Assembly (NCBI GenBank): GCA_029937135.1
Contig: JAPYQX010000062.1
Span: 1-11,719, forward strand
Source of the DNA: Nitrospinota bacterium
Lineage (GTDB): Bacteria; UBA8248
Length of the DNA: 11,719 bases
Direction of reading: 5' to 3'
Below are positions 1 through 5,844 of this stretch, piece after piece (position 1 is the first letter of the stretch; the number at the start of each line of letters is the position of its first letter). A program made the position numbers and the translations under genes. The notes under the pieces are model-generated. The model searched no databases. It had not been told where the DNA came from and saw only the letters and a program-made list of their open reading frames with translations.

Positions 1-95
1 GGCCTAGACTGAGACCATACTTATTTTACCACACCCCCGGTTCTAAACAGGCGTACCGGATTTCGCACCAGCTTATCGGAATCTTTTAAAATATA

Positions 96-113
96 GGGAA
101 ATGATGATTTCCC
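96..113. repeat. 7-bp inverted repeat, possible hairpin
   Basis: GGGAAAT (96-102) and ATTTCCC (107-113) form a perfect 7-bp stem around the loop gatg. On the minus strand it is followed by a T-rich run, so it could back up the tRNA terminator just upstream of it in that direction. No function is shown by sequence alone. Confidence 0.35.
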
Positions 114-156
114 TTCGCATCCCCCGGTTTCTTTCGTTAAAAACAAAAACACCAAC

Positions 157-185
157 AAAAAAAGGGCGATCCGGATGGATCGCCC
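157..185 (-). terminator. Intrinsic terminator of tRNA-Phe
   Basis: A perfect 9-bp GC-rich stem (164-172 with 177-185, loop ggat) is followed on the minus strand by seven T residues (complement of 157-163). It begins about 12 bases after the encoded CCA end of tRNA-Phe, as expected for a monocistronic tRNA transcript. Confidence 0.85.
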
Positions 186-196
186 CGTTACTCTTA

Positions 197-272
<76 letters not shown>

Positions 273-281
273 AAACAATTG

Positions 282-310
282 ATATTATTTAAGTTACACG
301 GAAACTTCAA
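282..310 (-). promoter_or_regulatory. Probable sigma70-type promoter of tRNA-Phe
   Basis: On the minus strand TTGAAG (complement of 305-310) and TAATAT (complement of 282-287) are separated by exactly 17 bases; each matches the consensus at four of six positions. Transcription would start around 275, only a few bases before the mature tRNA 5' end at 272. The short leader is plausible for a tRNA gene, but the assignment rests on motif and position only. Confidence 0.45.
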
Positions 311-793
311 AAACATACAATCTAAACATCCCAGTACCTGCCCTCAACTCACCCTTTGGGATGCCCGTTTTTATACCATGTAGCCTCATCGGTTACAATT
401 CAAAAGGCTTAGATCGTTTTCCACAAGACATTGATACCTTGTTACTTAAATGATTTTTGCGGTACTTTATGGTGATCTTTGTTCTCCTCCAAAGAATCGC
501 CCTCATAAATGAACTGCCTCCTCCCTCCTTTTTATAGCGCCTTAGATAAACCACCTCACGCTTAAAATTTATTATTCCAAATCTGAAATTATCGTGTAAC
601 CACGCCATTTATATCTATTTCCCCCAGTTTTTTTGTATTTCCTAGTTGATTATCTAAGGCATTTCTGACCTTCCGCTATGACCAACTCTATTATCTCATC
701 TCGGATGCGGTAGGATAGGTCCATTCCCCATTTCGCGGGCCTGATAATCTGGGATGGGATACATTTTTTCTCCACTCTCATTGACGATACACG
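311..793. other. AT-rich intergenic region, no convincing gene
   Basis: The stretch between the tRNA-Phe promoter and the ytoQ ribosome binding site has no open frame that I recognise. It contains a 7-bp inverted repeat (CATCCCA 327-333, TGGGATG 357-363) and an 11-bp inverted repeat at 539-660. A purine-rich tract on the minus strand (complement of about 516-532) precedes a 37-codon open frame (393-506), which resembles a ribosome site by composition only. The plus-strand ytoQ promoter should lie in its right part. GATAAT near 743 resembles a -10 box but has no good -35 partner. Confidence 0.6.
539..660. repeat. Perfect 11-bp inverted repeat pair
   Basis: GCCTTAGATAA (539-549) and TTATCTAAGGC (650-660) are exact reverse complements bounding a 122-base AT-rich segment. 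An internal CGTG/CACG hairpin lies near 594-605. There is no transposase and no obvious target-site duplication at the outer edges. The segment could be a small degraded mobile element, the closing helix of an RNA, or chance. No function is assigned. Confidence 0.4.
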
Positions 794-809
794 AAGGAGC
801 GCACACAGA

Positions 810-1262
810 ATGCGGAACTGGATAGTGTACCTCTCGGGCGAGGTTCATACGGATTGGCGCGAAGTCATCAAGAGAGGCGCCGGGGAGGCCGGATTGCCGG
901 TGGAGTTTCTCGCCCCGGTCACCGACCACGACTCGAGCGATAACTGCGGGGTCGATATTCTCGGCGACGAGAGCGATTCCTTCTGGAAAGACCACAAGGG
1001 CGCCAGCGTGAACGCCATCCGCACCCGGACCCTCATCGAAAAGGCCGATGTCGTCGTCGTGCGCTTCGGTGAGAAATACAAACAATGGAACGCCGCCTTC
1101 GACGCGGGTTATGCGGCCGCCCTGGGCAAGTCGATAATCACACTCCACGACTCGGGAAACGGCCACGCGCTCAAGGAAGTGGACGCGGCCGCCCTCGCGG
1201 TGGCCGAGAAACCCGAGCAGGTGGTCCGCCTTCTCAGCTACGCCATCAACGGAACCCTCTAG
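810..1262 (+). CDS. ytoQ: YtoQ family protein
   Basis: This 150-residue protein matches the YtoQ family of Bacillus in length and motifs. Visible features are the N-terminal strand WIVYLSGEVHTDWR (4-17), a central NHD-like segment (TDHDSSDN), FWKDHKGASVNAIRT and the family hallmark FGEKYKQWNAAFDAG. The ADVVVV strand and the hallmark segment recall Rossmann-like nucleoside 2-deoxyribosyltransferase folds, but the biochemical role of YtoQ is not established and I infer none. It is probably a soluble cytoplasmic protein: no signal peptide or membrane segment is seen. The start is supported by AAGGAG at 794-799, ten bases before ATG. The HypE-like gene follows after 18 bases on the same strand, so the two are probably cotranscribed. 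Confidence 0.9.
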   Translation: MRNWIVYLSGEVHTDWREVIKRGAGEAGLPVEFLAPVTDHDSSDNCGVDILGDESDSFWKDHKGASVNAIRTRTLIEKADVVVVRFGEKYKQWNAAFDAGYAAALGKSIITLHDSGNGHALKEVDAAALAVAEKPEQVVRLLSYAINGTL

Positions 1263-1280
1263 GCCAGGCGCCGTTTTCAC

Positions 1281-2297
1281 ATGACCGGCGACCCTCCTCC
1301 CCTCCCGCTGGGGAAACTCCCACCGGCCCTTCTCGGCCGCTTGCTCTCCGGATTGGAGAGCCATCCCCGCCTCGCGGTCGGCCCCCGGGTCGGCGAAGAC
1401 GCCGCCGTCATCGACATGGGCGACAGGTATCTGGTCGCCAAGAGCGACCCCATTACTTTTGTCGAGGAACGCATCGGCTGGTACGCCGTTCATGTCAACG
1501 CTAACGACATCGCCTGCATGGGGGCAGCTCCGATGTGGTTCCTGGCCACTCTTCTTTTGCCCGAGGGGCGCGCCAGCGAAGAGATGATCGAGCGAATCTG
1601 GAGCGATATCAAGGGCGCGTGCCGGGAGATGAGCATCACCCTCTGCGGCGGCCACACGGAGGTCACAGCGGGCCTCCCGCGCCCTATCGTCTGCGGCCAA
1701 ATGCTCGGGGAGGTCTCAAAGGAAGGGCTCATCCGGGGCGACGGAGCGAAAGAGGGAGACGCCGTACTCCTCACCCGAGCCGTGCCCGTCGAGGGAACCG
1801 CCATCCTCGCCGGTGCGAAGGGAGAGGAGCTGGCCCCGATTCTCGGCCGGGACCTGATCAGCCGGGCCGCTGGCTATCTCGACTCCCCCGGCATCAGCGT
1901 TGTCGGCGCTGCGCTGGCCGCAGCCGGGACCGGCCTCGTTCACGCCATGCACGACCCCACCGAGGGCGGCCTCGCCACGGGGATTCACGAACTTGCCGAG
2001 GCGGCTGGGCTGGGCGCGGGCATCGAGGAGAAGGCGATTCCTCTGTCCAAGGAAGGGGATGCGATGTGCAGGGCACTCGGCCTCGATCCGCTTGGGGTGA
2101 TCACCTCGGGCGCCCTTCTTTTGGCTGTCCCGCCCTCGGGGGAGGTGAAAGTCCGCGAGGCGCTCTCAAACGCTGGCGCGCTGGGCGTCCGGATTGGCCG
2201 CCTCCTCCCGGCCGGGGAAGGCGTCACCCTTCACGGGAATGACGGTCCGGCCCCCCTTCCCCGGTACGATTCGGATGAAATTGGAAATATTTTTTAA
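1281..2297 (+). CDS. AIR synthase-related / HypE-like protein
   Basis: This 338-residue protein belongs to the PurM/HypE/SelD/ThiL superfamily of ATP-binding, dimeric phosphoryl-transfer enzymes. It opens with the LPLGKLPPALL segment (8-18) typical of archaeal-type AIR synthase-related proteins. Next come VGEDAAV (37-43), DP (56-57), VNANDI (72-77), GGHTE (123-127) and the C-terminal-domain motif HDPTEGGLA (224-232). True HypE, which makes the cyano ligand of NiFe hydrogenase, ends in PRIC with a catalytic cysteine. Here the end is LPRYDSDEIGNIF, with no cysteine, and no hydrogenase or other hyp gene is near, so a hydrogenase role is unlikely. The substrate is unknown. The ribosome site before ATG is weak, which suggests coupling to the upstream ytoQ. 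Confidence 0.85.
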   Translation: MTGDPPPLPLGKLPPALLGRLLSGLESHPRLAVGPRVGEDAAVIDMGDRYLVAKSDPITFVEERIGWYAVHVNANDIACMGAAPMWFLATLLLPEGRASEEMIERIWSDIKGACREMSITLCGGHTEVTAGLPRPIVCGQMLGEVSKEGLIRGDGAKEGDAVLLTRAVPVEGTAILAGAKGEELAPILGRDLISRAAGYLDSPGISVVGAALAAAGTGLVHAMHDPTEGGLATGIHELAEAAGLGAGIEEKAIPLSKEGDAMCRALGLDPLGVITSGALLLAVPPSGEVKVREALSNAGALGVRIGRLLPAGEGVTLHGNDGPAPLPRYDSDEIGNIF

Positions 2298-2301
2298 ACT
2301 T

Positions 2302-2325
2302 GACGCTGGAAGTCTTTTTTTGAAA
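2302..2325 (+). terminator. Weak intrinsic terminator candidate
   Basis: Just after the HypE-like stop codon a short inverted repeat (ACTT/AAGT, about 4 bp with a partly paired interior) is followed by seven T residues (about 2314-2321). It lies in the 42-base gap between two converging genes, a sensible place for a terminator, but the stem is short. Confidence 0.3.
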
Positions 2326-2339
2326 TGCCGTGACAAAAA

Positions 2340-2747
2340 TCACCCCGCATAGGTTTCACCCGATCGCTCGCTGAGTTCGATGCGGATATCCTCGGGCCCC
2401 CGGATAAAAGCCGTGGTGCGCCCGCCCATGCCGCTCGGGGCCGGGTCGCGGATGAACTCAGCGCCCCGATCTTTAAGTTCGGCCGAGGCGGCGGCAACAT
2501 CGTCAACGGCGAGAGAGAAATGGTCGAGCCCCATCACCGAGTCCGCCGTACCCGGGCCGGGCGTCTCGCCGGGGCGAACCCCCCTGAGAAAAAACCGGGC
2601 GCTGCCGAGTCTCATCACGGAGTTTAGTGCGCCGTGAAAATTATCCTCCCGGTAGATTTCCTCCGCCCCGAACACCGCCTTGAAATAAAGCGCCATCGCA
2701 TCCGGGTCGCGGCAGATGATGTGAACATGATCGAAAGCGTAATCCAC
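2340..2747 (-). CDS. VOC family protein (glyoxalase/dioxygenase fold)
   Basis: This 135-residue protein contains one complete vicinal-oxygen-chelate domain made of two beta-alpha-beta-beta-beta units. The first begins FDHVHIICRDPDAMALYFK (5-23) and the second GLDHFSLAVDD (73-83). Likely metal ligands are H7, H76 and E124 (in RIELSE), the usual spacing for metal-dependent glyoxalase-like enzymes. VOC proteins include lactoylglutathione lyases, extradiol dioxygenases and epimerases; the substrate cannot be told here. I chose the GTG at 2747 because GAGGAG sits six bases upstream and the domain starts right there. The frame remains open upstream to an ATG at 2855, but those 36 extra residues are unlike the family. 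It converges with the HypE-like gene and diverges from the HAD gene. Confidence 0.85.
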   Translation of the reverse strand: MDYAFDHVHIICRDPDAMALYFKAVFGAEEIYREDNFHGALNSVMRLGSARFFLRGVRPGETPGPGTADSVMGLDHFSLAVDDVAAASAELKDRGAEFIRDPAPSGMGGRTTAFIRGPEDIRIELSERSGETYAG

Positions 2748-2753
2748 GGAAAT

Positions 2754-2759
2754 CTCCTC
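2754..2759 (-). promoter_or_regulatory. Ribosome binding site deciding the VOC start
   Basis: GAGGAG on the minus strand lies six bases before the GTG at 2747. No comparable site precedes the upstream in-frame ATG at 2855. This favours the shorter, 135-residue protein. Confidence 0.7.
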
Positions 2760-2835
2760 GAATATTGAAATACTTTTCAGCCAGAGACGCCATAACGGAC
2801 GCCGGCTATTCTCCGGAAGCATTTCGGGTCTCTCA

Positions 2836-2844
2836 TGATATAAT
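2836..2844 (+). promoter_or_regulatory. Extended -10 promoter candidate upstream of HAD gene
   Basis: TGATATAAT is a perfect extended -10 element (TG, one base, TATAAT) on the plus strand. No good -35 hexamer is seen 16-18 bases upstream. If used, transcription would start near 2851 and give the HAD mRNA a leader of about 165 bases. Confidence 0.35.
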
Positions 2845-3017
2845 GATTTTAACAAAAATCCCTGTTGAATGTCTGGAACAAGGAACGATTTTAACGCCTT
2901 TGGATCTCAGTGGAGGGGGGATATTTCGCCTCTCCGTGAAGTTTAAGAGGGCGCTGGCCTCACTTCCGGTCTGTCTTCAGGGTAAACCGGATATGAAAAA
3001 CGCAGGAGCTGCATTCG

Positions 3018-3596
3018 ATGACATCCTCGTTGGGGGGGATTCTCCTCGATTTCGACGGAACACTCACCAAGCCCGCTATCGACTGGGAGGTGATGAAAAC
3101 TGAGATGGCGTTCGATGACGACACGATAATTCTCGAGTATCTCGAAACCGCGCCGCCGGATCGCGCACGGGAAGTCGCCGAAATTCTTGAACGCCACGAG
3201 ACCGACGCCGCTCACCGGGCGGAGGCGAACGATGGAGCGCACGAGTTCATCGACTTTATCCTCGGGACCGGGCTGCCCCACGGCATCGTCACCAATAACG
3301 CCATGCGCCATGTCTCGGTCATGCTCAAACGGATTCAGCTTTCCTTTGATACCGTCATCACGCGCGATATCGGCATCTGGAAACCGGACCCGCGCCACGT
3401 CATCCTGGGAGCGGAAGCCATCGGTGTTCCGCCAGCAGATTGCGTCTTCATCGGTGACGGCCGGCTCGATATGATTGCCGGCGGCGAGGCGGGGATGACG
3501 ACAATTCACCTCTCCGAGCACCCTGGCCCTCGCTGCGACTACAGGGTTGCCCGCCTTACCGAGGCTATCCCGATTATCATGAGCTTGATTCGCTAA
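3018..3596 (+). CDS. HAD family hydrolase
   Basis: This 192-residue protein has all four haloacid-dehalogenase motifs in order. They are DFDGTL (11-16, nucleophile D11 and acid D13), VTNN (91-94, motif II threonine), KPDP (122-125, motif III lysine) and GDGRLD (146-151, Mg-binding acidic pair). The helical insert between motifs I and II fits a small subfamily IA cap, as in phosphoglycolate-phosphatase-like enzymes. It is probably a soluble Mg-dependent phosphatase, but the substrate cannot be named from sequence. ATG at 3018 is supported by AGGAG near 3003-3007, about nine bases or slightly more upstream, and motif I begins only ten residues later. It stands alone on the plus strand, diverging from the VOC gene and converging with the nuo operon. 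Confidence 0.9.
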   Translation: MTSSLGGILLDFDGTLTKPAIDWEVMKTEMAFDDDTIILEYLETAPPDRAREVAEILERHETDAAHRAEANDGAHEFIDFILGTGLPHGIVTNNAMRHVSVMLKRIQLSFDTVITRDIGIWKPDPRHVILGAEAIGVPPADCVFIGDGRLDMIAGGEAGMTTIHLSEHPGPRCDYRVARLTEAIPIIMSLIR

Positions 3597-3628
3597 GGGA
3601 CTCCGCCAAAGCGGCTTGTCTCCTCTCC

Positions 3629-3671
3629 AAAAAGAATGAGGGGCACGTCTTTTAAGACGTGCCCCTCATTC
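3629..3671 (-). terminator. Strong intrinsic terminator, 18-bp perfect stem
   Basis: Positions 3634-3651 and 3654-3671 are exact reverse complements with a two-base loop (the central TTTTAA would open in practice). On the minus strand the stem is followed by TTTTT (complement of 3629-3633); on the plus strand no T-run follows. It therefore most likely ends a minus-strand transcript arriving from the right: either readthrough from nuoN, whose stop is about 640 bases away, or an unassigned RNA in between. Confidence 0.75.
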
Positions 3672-3680
3672 GGCAGGAAA

Positions 3681-3745
3681 CCCACCCGGCTTTCGCCGGA
3701 CAAGTTTATTAGGTGGGGGTTCAGCGCACCGGCCTGGGGGAACCC
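3681..3745. repeat. Two adjacent compound hairpins
   Basis: CCCACC (3681-3686) pairs with GGTGGG (3712-3717) around an inner CCGGC/GCCGG hairpin (3686-3699). GGGTTC (3717-3722) pairs with GAACCC (3740-3745). Boundary bases are shared, so the helices compete slightly at their edges. On the minus strand the inner loop is GAAA, a stable GNRA tetraloop. Confidence 0.5.
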
Positions 3746-3768
3746 TTCGACCGGCCACCGGGGAGCAT

Positions 3769-3807
3769 GACTCCTCTGTAATTCCGAGGAGTCTTTGTTG
3801 GTTGTTT
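3769..3807 (+). terminator. Intrinsic terminator candidate, plus strand
   Basis: GACTCCTC (3769-3776) and GAGGAGTC (3786-3793) form a perfect 8-bp stem with a nine-base loop. It is followed on the plus strand by the T-rich run TTTGTTGGTTGTTT (3794-3807). It could end the HAD mRNA after a 3' untranslated region of about 200 bases. The T-run is interrupted by G, so efficiency may be moderate. Confidence 0.5.
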
Positions 3808-3808
3808 A

Positions 3809-3889
3809 GCGTCTCCTTTTTGTATCTCCTGGGAAGCGAGAGCTATCCCTCCAACTCACTTATCGTCATCAGGAGATATGAAGTAACGC
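3809..3889. repeat. Nested multi-helix inverted repeat module
   Basis: Three nested helices can form. The outer arms are 3809-3813 with 3885-3889 (four Watson-Crick pairs plus, on the minus-strand RNA, a G-U). The middle arms are TATCTCCTG (3823-3831) with CAGGAGATA (3870-3878), nine perfect pairs. The inner hairpin GGGAAGC/GCTATCCC (3831-3849) has one bulged A and a GAGA loop on the plus strand. The nesting looks like RNA secondary structure rather than a DNA-binding palindrome. Confidence 0.45.
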
Positions 3890-3890
3890 C

Positions 3891-3923
3891 TAAAGTAATT
3901 GCATATACCATGCCATTACTTTA
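3891..3923. repeat. Inverted repeat TAAAGTAAT...ATTACTTTA
   Basis: A perfect 9-bp stem (3891-3899 with 3915-3923) is extended, after a T/C mismatch, by GCAT/ATGC (3901-3904 with 3910-3913) around a five-base loop. No T-run follows on either strand, so it is not a standard terminator. It could be a protein-binding palindrome or part of an RNA. Confidence 0.5.
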
Positions 3924-4059
3924 AACTTCTTAGCTAATCCGTCTAGGATCTTCTTTTCAAACGATATCAATGGGTTATATGGCTGGTTGATTGGTCGGAA
4001 AACTTAAAATTATTGGAACCCCGACTGGGTATTGACGATATATCAATAAAAATTCTGAA

Positions 4060-4088
4060 ATAAGACCCTATCCATGACATTTTGGCAA
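4060..4088 (-). promoter_or_regulatory. Possible sigma70-type promoter, minus strand
   Basis: TTGCCA (complement of 4083-4088, five of six consensus bases) and TCTTAT (complement of 4060-4065, four of six) are 17 bases apart. It lies after a possible nuo terminator and would start transcription near 4053 towards the terminator at 3629, framing a non-coding transcript of roughly 425 bases. Motif evidence only. Confidence 0.25.
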
Positions 4089-4149
4089 AATTAACCAGAT
4101 TCGAGCACGCAAAAATGTCTCAGGAGACATATCGAATGAGGCAAAATTA
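4084..4149. repeat. Hairpin flanked by 10-bp direct repeats
   Basis: GGCAAAATTA occurs at 4084-4093 and again at 4140-4149. Between them lies a two-step hairpin: ATTCGA (4099-4104) with TCGAAT (4132-4137), and inside it ATGTCTC (4115-4121) with GAGACAT (4124-4130). The layout, direct repeats around an inverted repeat, recalls a very small inserted element with a target duplication, but it is too short to judge. Confidence 0.4.
4111..4130 (-). terminator. Possible terminator of the nuo operon
   Basis: On the minus strand ATGTCTC and GAGACAT form a 6-7 bp stem with a tiny loop, followed by TTTT. It lies about 180 bases beyond the nuoN stop codon. The stem is short and not GC-rich, so confidence is modest. 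The stronger hairpin at 3629-3671 may be the actual end. Confidence 0.35.
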
Positions 4150-4312
4150 TCCATTCCGTGATACAGCCGTCCAGAACTCCAGATGGGGTCCGTTCGTGGA
4201 TTGAGCCCGGGATATTGACGCCTTTGGGGGTGAAACTGGCGCTTGAAGGCTTTTTCCGGGAGAAAGGAAGCCCCCTGTGAAGGGGAAGGAGGGGGAAAAA
4301 AACTTCCTGGAG

Positions 4313-5815
4313 CTAAAGGAGCCCGGCCACGGAGCTCTTGGCGGCCGTGATGATGCTTCCGGGGAACAGGCCCAGGTAAATTGTCGCAATCACCAGGACC
4401 ACCAGCGCGACAAAAATGGAAGGGGCTTTCGAGAATTCAATCGCCGGCTGACTTTCGCCGCGGGGCTCCATATACATCACCATCACCACGCGGAAATAAT
4501 AGTAGATGGAGATAGCGCTCGTGAGAATTCCGATCACCGCCAGCCAGTAATACTCGTTCTGGATCGCGGTGCCGAAGAGAAGAAGCTTACCAACAAACCC
4601 GGCGGTCGGAGGAAAACCGCCCAGCGAGAGGAAAAAGACGACAAAGGCCATGCCTGCCCAGGGATGGTCCTGACCGATTCCCCGCCAGTCCTCAATATTG
4701 TCTCCCCGGAAATCCTCCCGGCACAGGTAGATGAGCATCCCGAAAGCACCCAGGTTCGTGACCATGTAGGCCACCAGATAGAAAAGAACCGCGCTGAGTC
4801 CGTCCGGCGTGAACACCACTTTCCCGCCGACGATTTTCGTGGTGGCCACGATCCCCAGCATGATATATCCCGCATGGGCAATGCTCGAGTAGGCGAGCAT
4901 CCGTTTGAGGTTGGTCTGGGCGATTGCGGCGACGTTGCCCCAAACCATCGTGAACACCGTCAGGAGCCAGAACAGGAGGTTCCATTTTCCGGCGAGCGCC
5001 GGGAAAGCGATAAAAAATACGCGAATGATCGCGGCCACGGTAGCCATCTTCACCGCCACCGACATAAACGCCGCGATGGAGGTCGGCGCGCCCGTATAGG
5101 CATCGGGCAGCCACATATGAAATGGAACGAGCGCCAGCTTGAACCCGAAACCGGACACGATCAAAATCATCGAGAACACCATCACCGGATCGTCCGCTAT
5201 CGCCGCTCCCTGCGGGCCCGAGAGGGCCGTGGCGATTTCCGTCAACGAGGTGGCCCCGGTAAGTCCGTAGGTCAGCGCGATGCCGTAGAGCAATATTCCC
5301 GAGGCAAACGCGCCCATCAGGAAATATTTCAGGCCAGCCTCCCGGCTCAGCGGATCGTGGCGGATGAAACTCACCAATACGTAGCTGCTGATGCTCATCG
5401 TCTCGAGGCCGAGATAAATCGAGATGAGATCATTGCCGGAGGCCATCACCAACATTCCGAACGCGGCGAAGAGGATCATCACATAAAATTCGCCGTAGTT
5501 GATTTTCTCCACCTTGGCGTATTGGAGAGAAAGGAGAATCGTGAAAATGGTGGTTAAAAAGACGACCAGCTTTACGAATGAACTAAAATCATCCGCGATG
5601 TAAAAACCGCTGAACGTGGTCTGGGCTCCCCCGCCCCACTGGAACAGTACGATCAACGCCAGGATCGCCACGCCCGCCAGACTCAGGACTCCCATCCCCG
5701 CCTTATTTTCCATAGAGGTGAACAGATCGGCTATCACCACGACGCAGATCAAGATCGCCAGCCCCACCTCGGGAGCGGCGATGGAAAGCGATATGTCGGG
5801 AATTACAAGCGGCAT
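4313..5815 (-). CDS. nuoN: NADH-quinone oxidoreductase subunit N
   Basis: NuoN is one of the three antiporter-like subunits that pump protons in the membrane arm of complex I. The 500-residue protein is nearly all hydrophobic helices, close to the usual length of about 485-500. Key charged residues are present: E138 in GLETMSISSYVL (TM5), K226 in GFKLALVPFHMWLPDAY (TM7), K256 in VAVKMA (TM8) and K410 in GFVGK (TM12). The channel therefore looks intact. It is the last gene of the operon, starting 29 bases after the nuoM stop, with a weak AGGA site before ATG. Roughly 180-640 bases of hairpin-rich non-coding sequence follow before a terminator. Confidence 0.97.
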   Translation of the reverse strand: MPLVIPDISLSIAAPEVGLAILICVVVIADLFTSMENKAGMGVLSLAGVAILALIVLFQWGGGAQTTFSGFYIADDFSSFVKLVVFLTTIFTILLSLQYAKVEKINYGEFYVMILFAAFGMLVMASGNDLISIYLGLETMSISSYVLVSFIRHDPLSREAGLKYFLMGAFASGILLYGIALTYGLTGATSLTEIATALSGPQGAAIADDPVMVFSMILIVSGFGFKLALVPFHMWLPDAYTGAPTSIAAFMSVAVKMATVAAIIRVFFIAFPALAGKWNLLFWLLTVFTMVWGNVAAIAQTNLKRMLAYSSIAHAGYIMLGIVATTKIVGGKVVFTPDGLSAVLFYLVAYMVTNLGAFGMLIYLCREDFRGDNIEDWRGIGQDHPWAGMAFVVFFLSLGGFPPTAGFVGKLLLFGTAIQNEYYWLAVIGILTSAISIYYYFRVVMVMYMEPRGESQPAIEFSKAPSIFVALVVLVIATIYLGLFPGSIITAAKSSVAGLL

Positions 5816-5844
5816 CGGCTTAAATCCTATTCAAAAATTGGGGC

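Larger units (their letters stand above)
3629..3889 (-). ncRNA. Candidate structured non-coding RNA, class unknown
   Basis: On the minus strand this stretch ends at the strong terminator and contains several mutually compatible helices. These are GCGTT/GACGC (3885-3889 with 3809-3813), a 9-bp helix (3870-3878 with 3823-3831), GACTCCTC/GAGGAGTC, GGGTTC/GAACCC, and CCGGC/GCCGG closed by a GAAA tetraloop at 3686-3699. I could not match it to tmRNA, RNase P RNA or SRP RNA hallmarks; 6S RNA was considered without a convincing match. The strand is uncertain, because one inner hairpin (3831-3849) has a GNRA loop (GAGA) only on the plus strand. It could equally be paired 3' untranslated regions. Confidence 0.25.
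3597..4312. other. 716-base intergenic region rich in hairpins
   Basis: No convincing protein gene lies between the HAD gene and nuoN, but inverted repeats are dense. They include a perfect 18-bp stem (3634-3671), nested helices (3681-3745), an opposing terminator (3769-3807), a multi-helix module (3809-3889), a 9-bp plus 4-bp hairpin (3891-3923), and a hairpin flanked by direct repeats (4084-4149). The left third is GC-rich; the part from about 3800 to 4150 is AT-rich. Individual elements are listed separately. Confidence 0.7.

Noticed and set aside
393..608. 71-codon minus-strand frame, or a 37-codon version from 506 with a purine-rich tract upstream
   Set aside because: The product is strongly basic and unrecognised, lies in AT-rich sequence and spans one arm of the 11-bp inverted repeat. 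A purine tract alone does not establish a gene.
696..1700. 334-codon minus-strand frame across ytoQ and the HypE-like gene
   Set aside because: It runs antisense to two recognised genes, has low-complexity Gly/Ala/Asp/Arg composition and matches no family that I know.
2748..2855. N-terminal extension of the VOC protein to the ATG at 2855
   Set aside because: The extra 36 residues do not resemble VOC proteins, and a good ribosome site sits directly before the GTG at 2747, where the domain begins.
2765..3103. 112-codon plus-strand frame overlapping the start of the HAD gene
   Set aside because: It overlaps the HAD motif I region out of frame, its product is not recognisable, and the HAD gene has its own ribosome site. 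The perfect TATAAT inside it fits promoter sequence better than coding sequence.
3841..3880. CTGATGA on the minus strand (about 3865-3872), resembling a hammerhead ribozyme core
   Set aside because: No GAAA segment or correctly placed helices II and III follow, so the hammerhead fold cannot be completed.
4277..5557. Very long plus-strand open frame opposite nuoN, with similar ones opposite nuoL, nuoM, nuoJ and nuoH
   Set aside because: Their products are rich in His, Asp, Glu, Arg and Gln with no recognisable domain. This is expected when codons for hydrophobic residues (middle base T) are read antisense (middle base A). The sense strand encodes complete, clearly conserved nuo genes.
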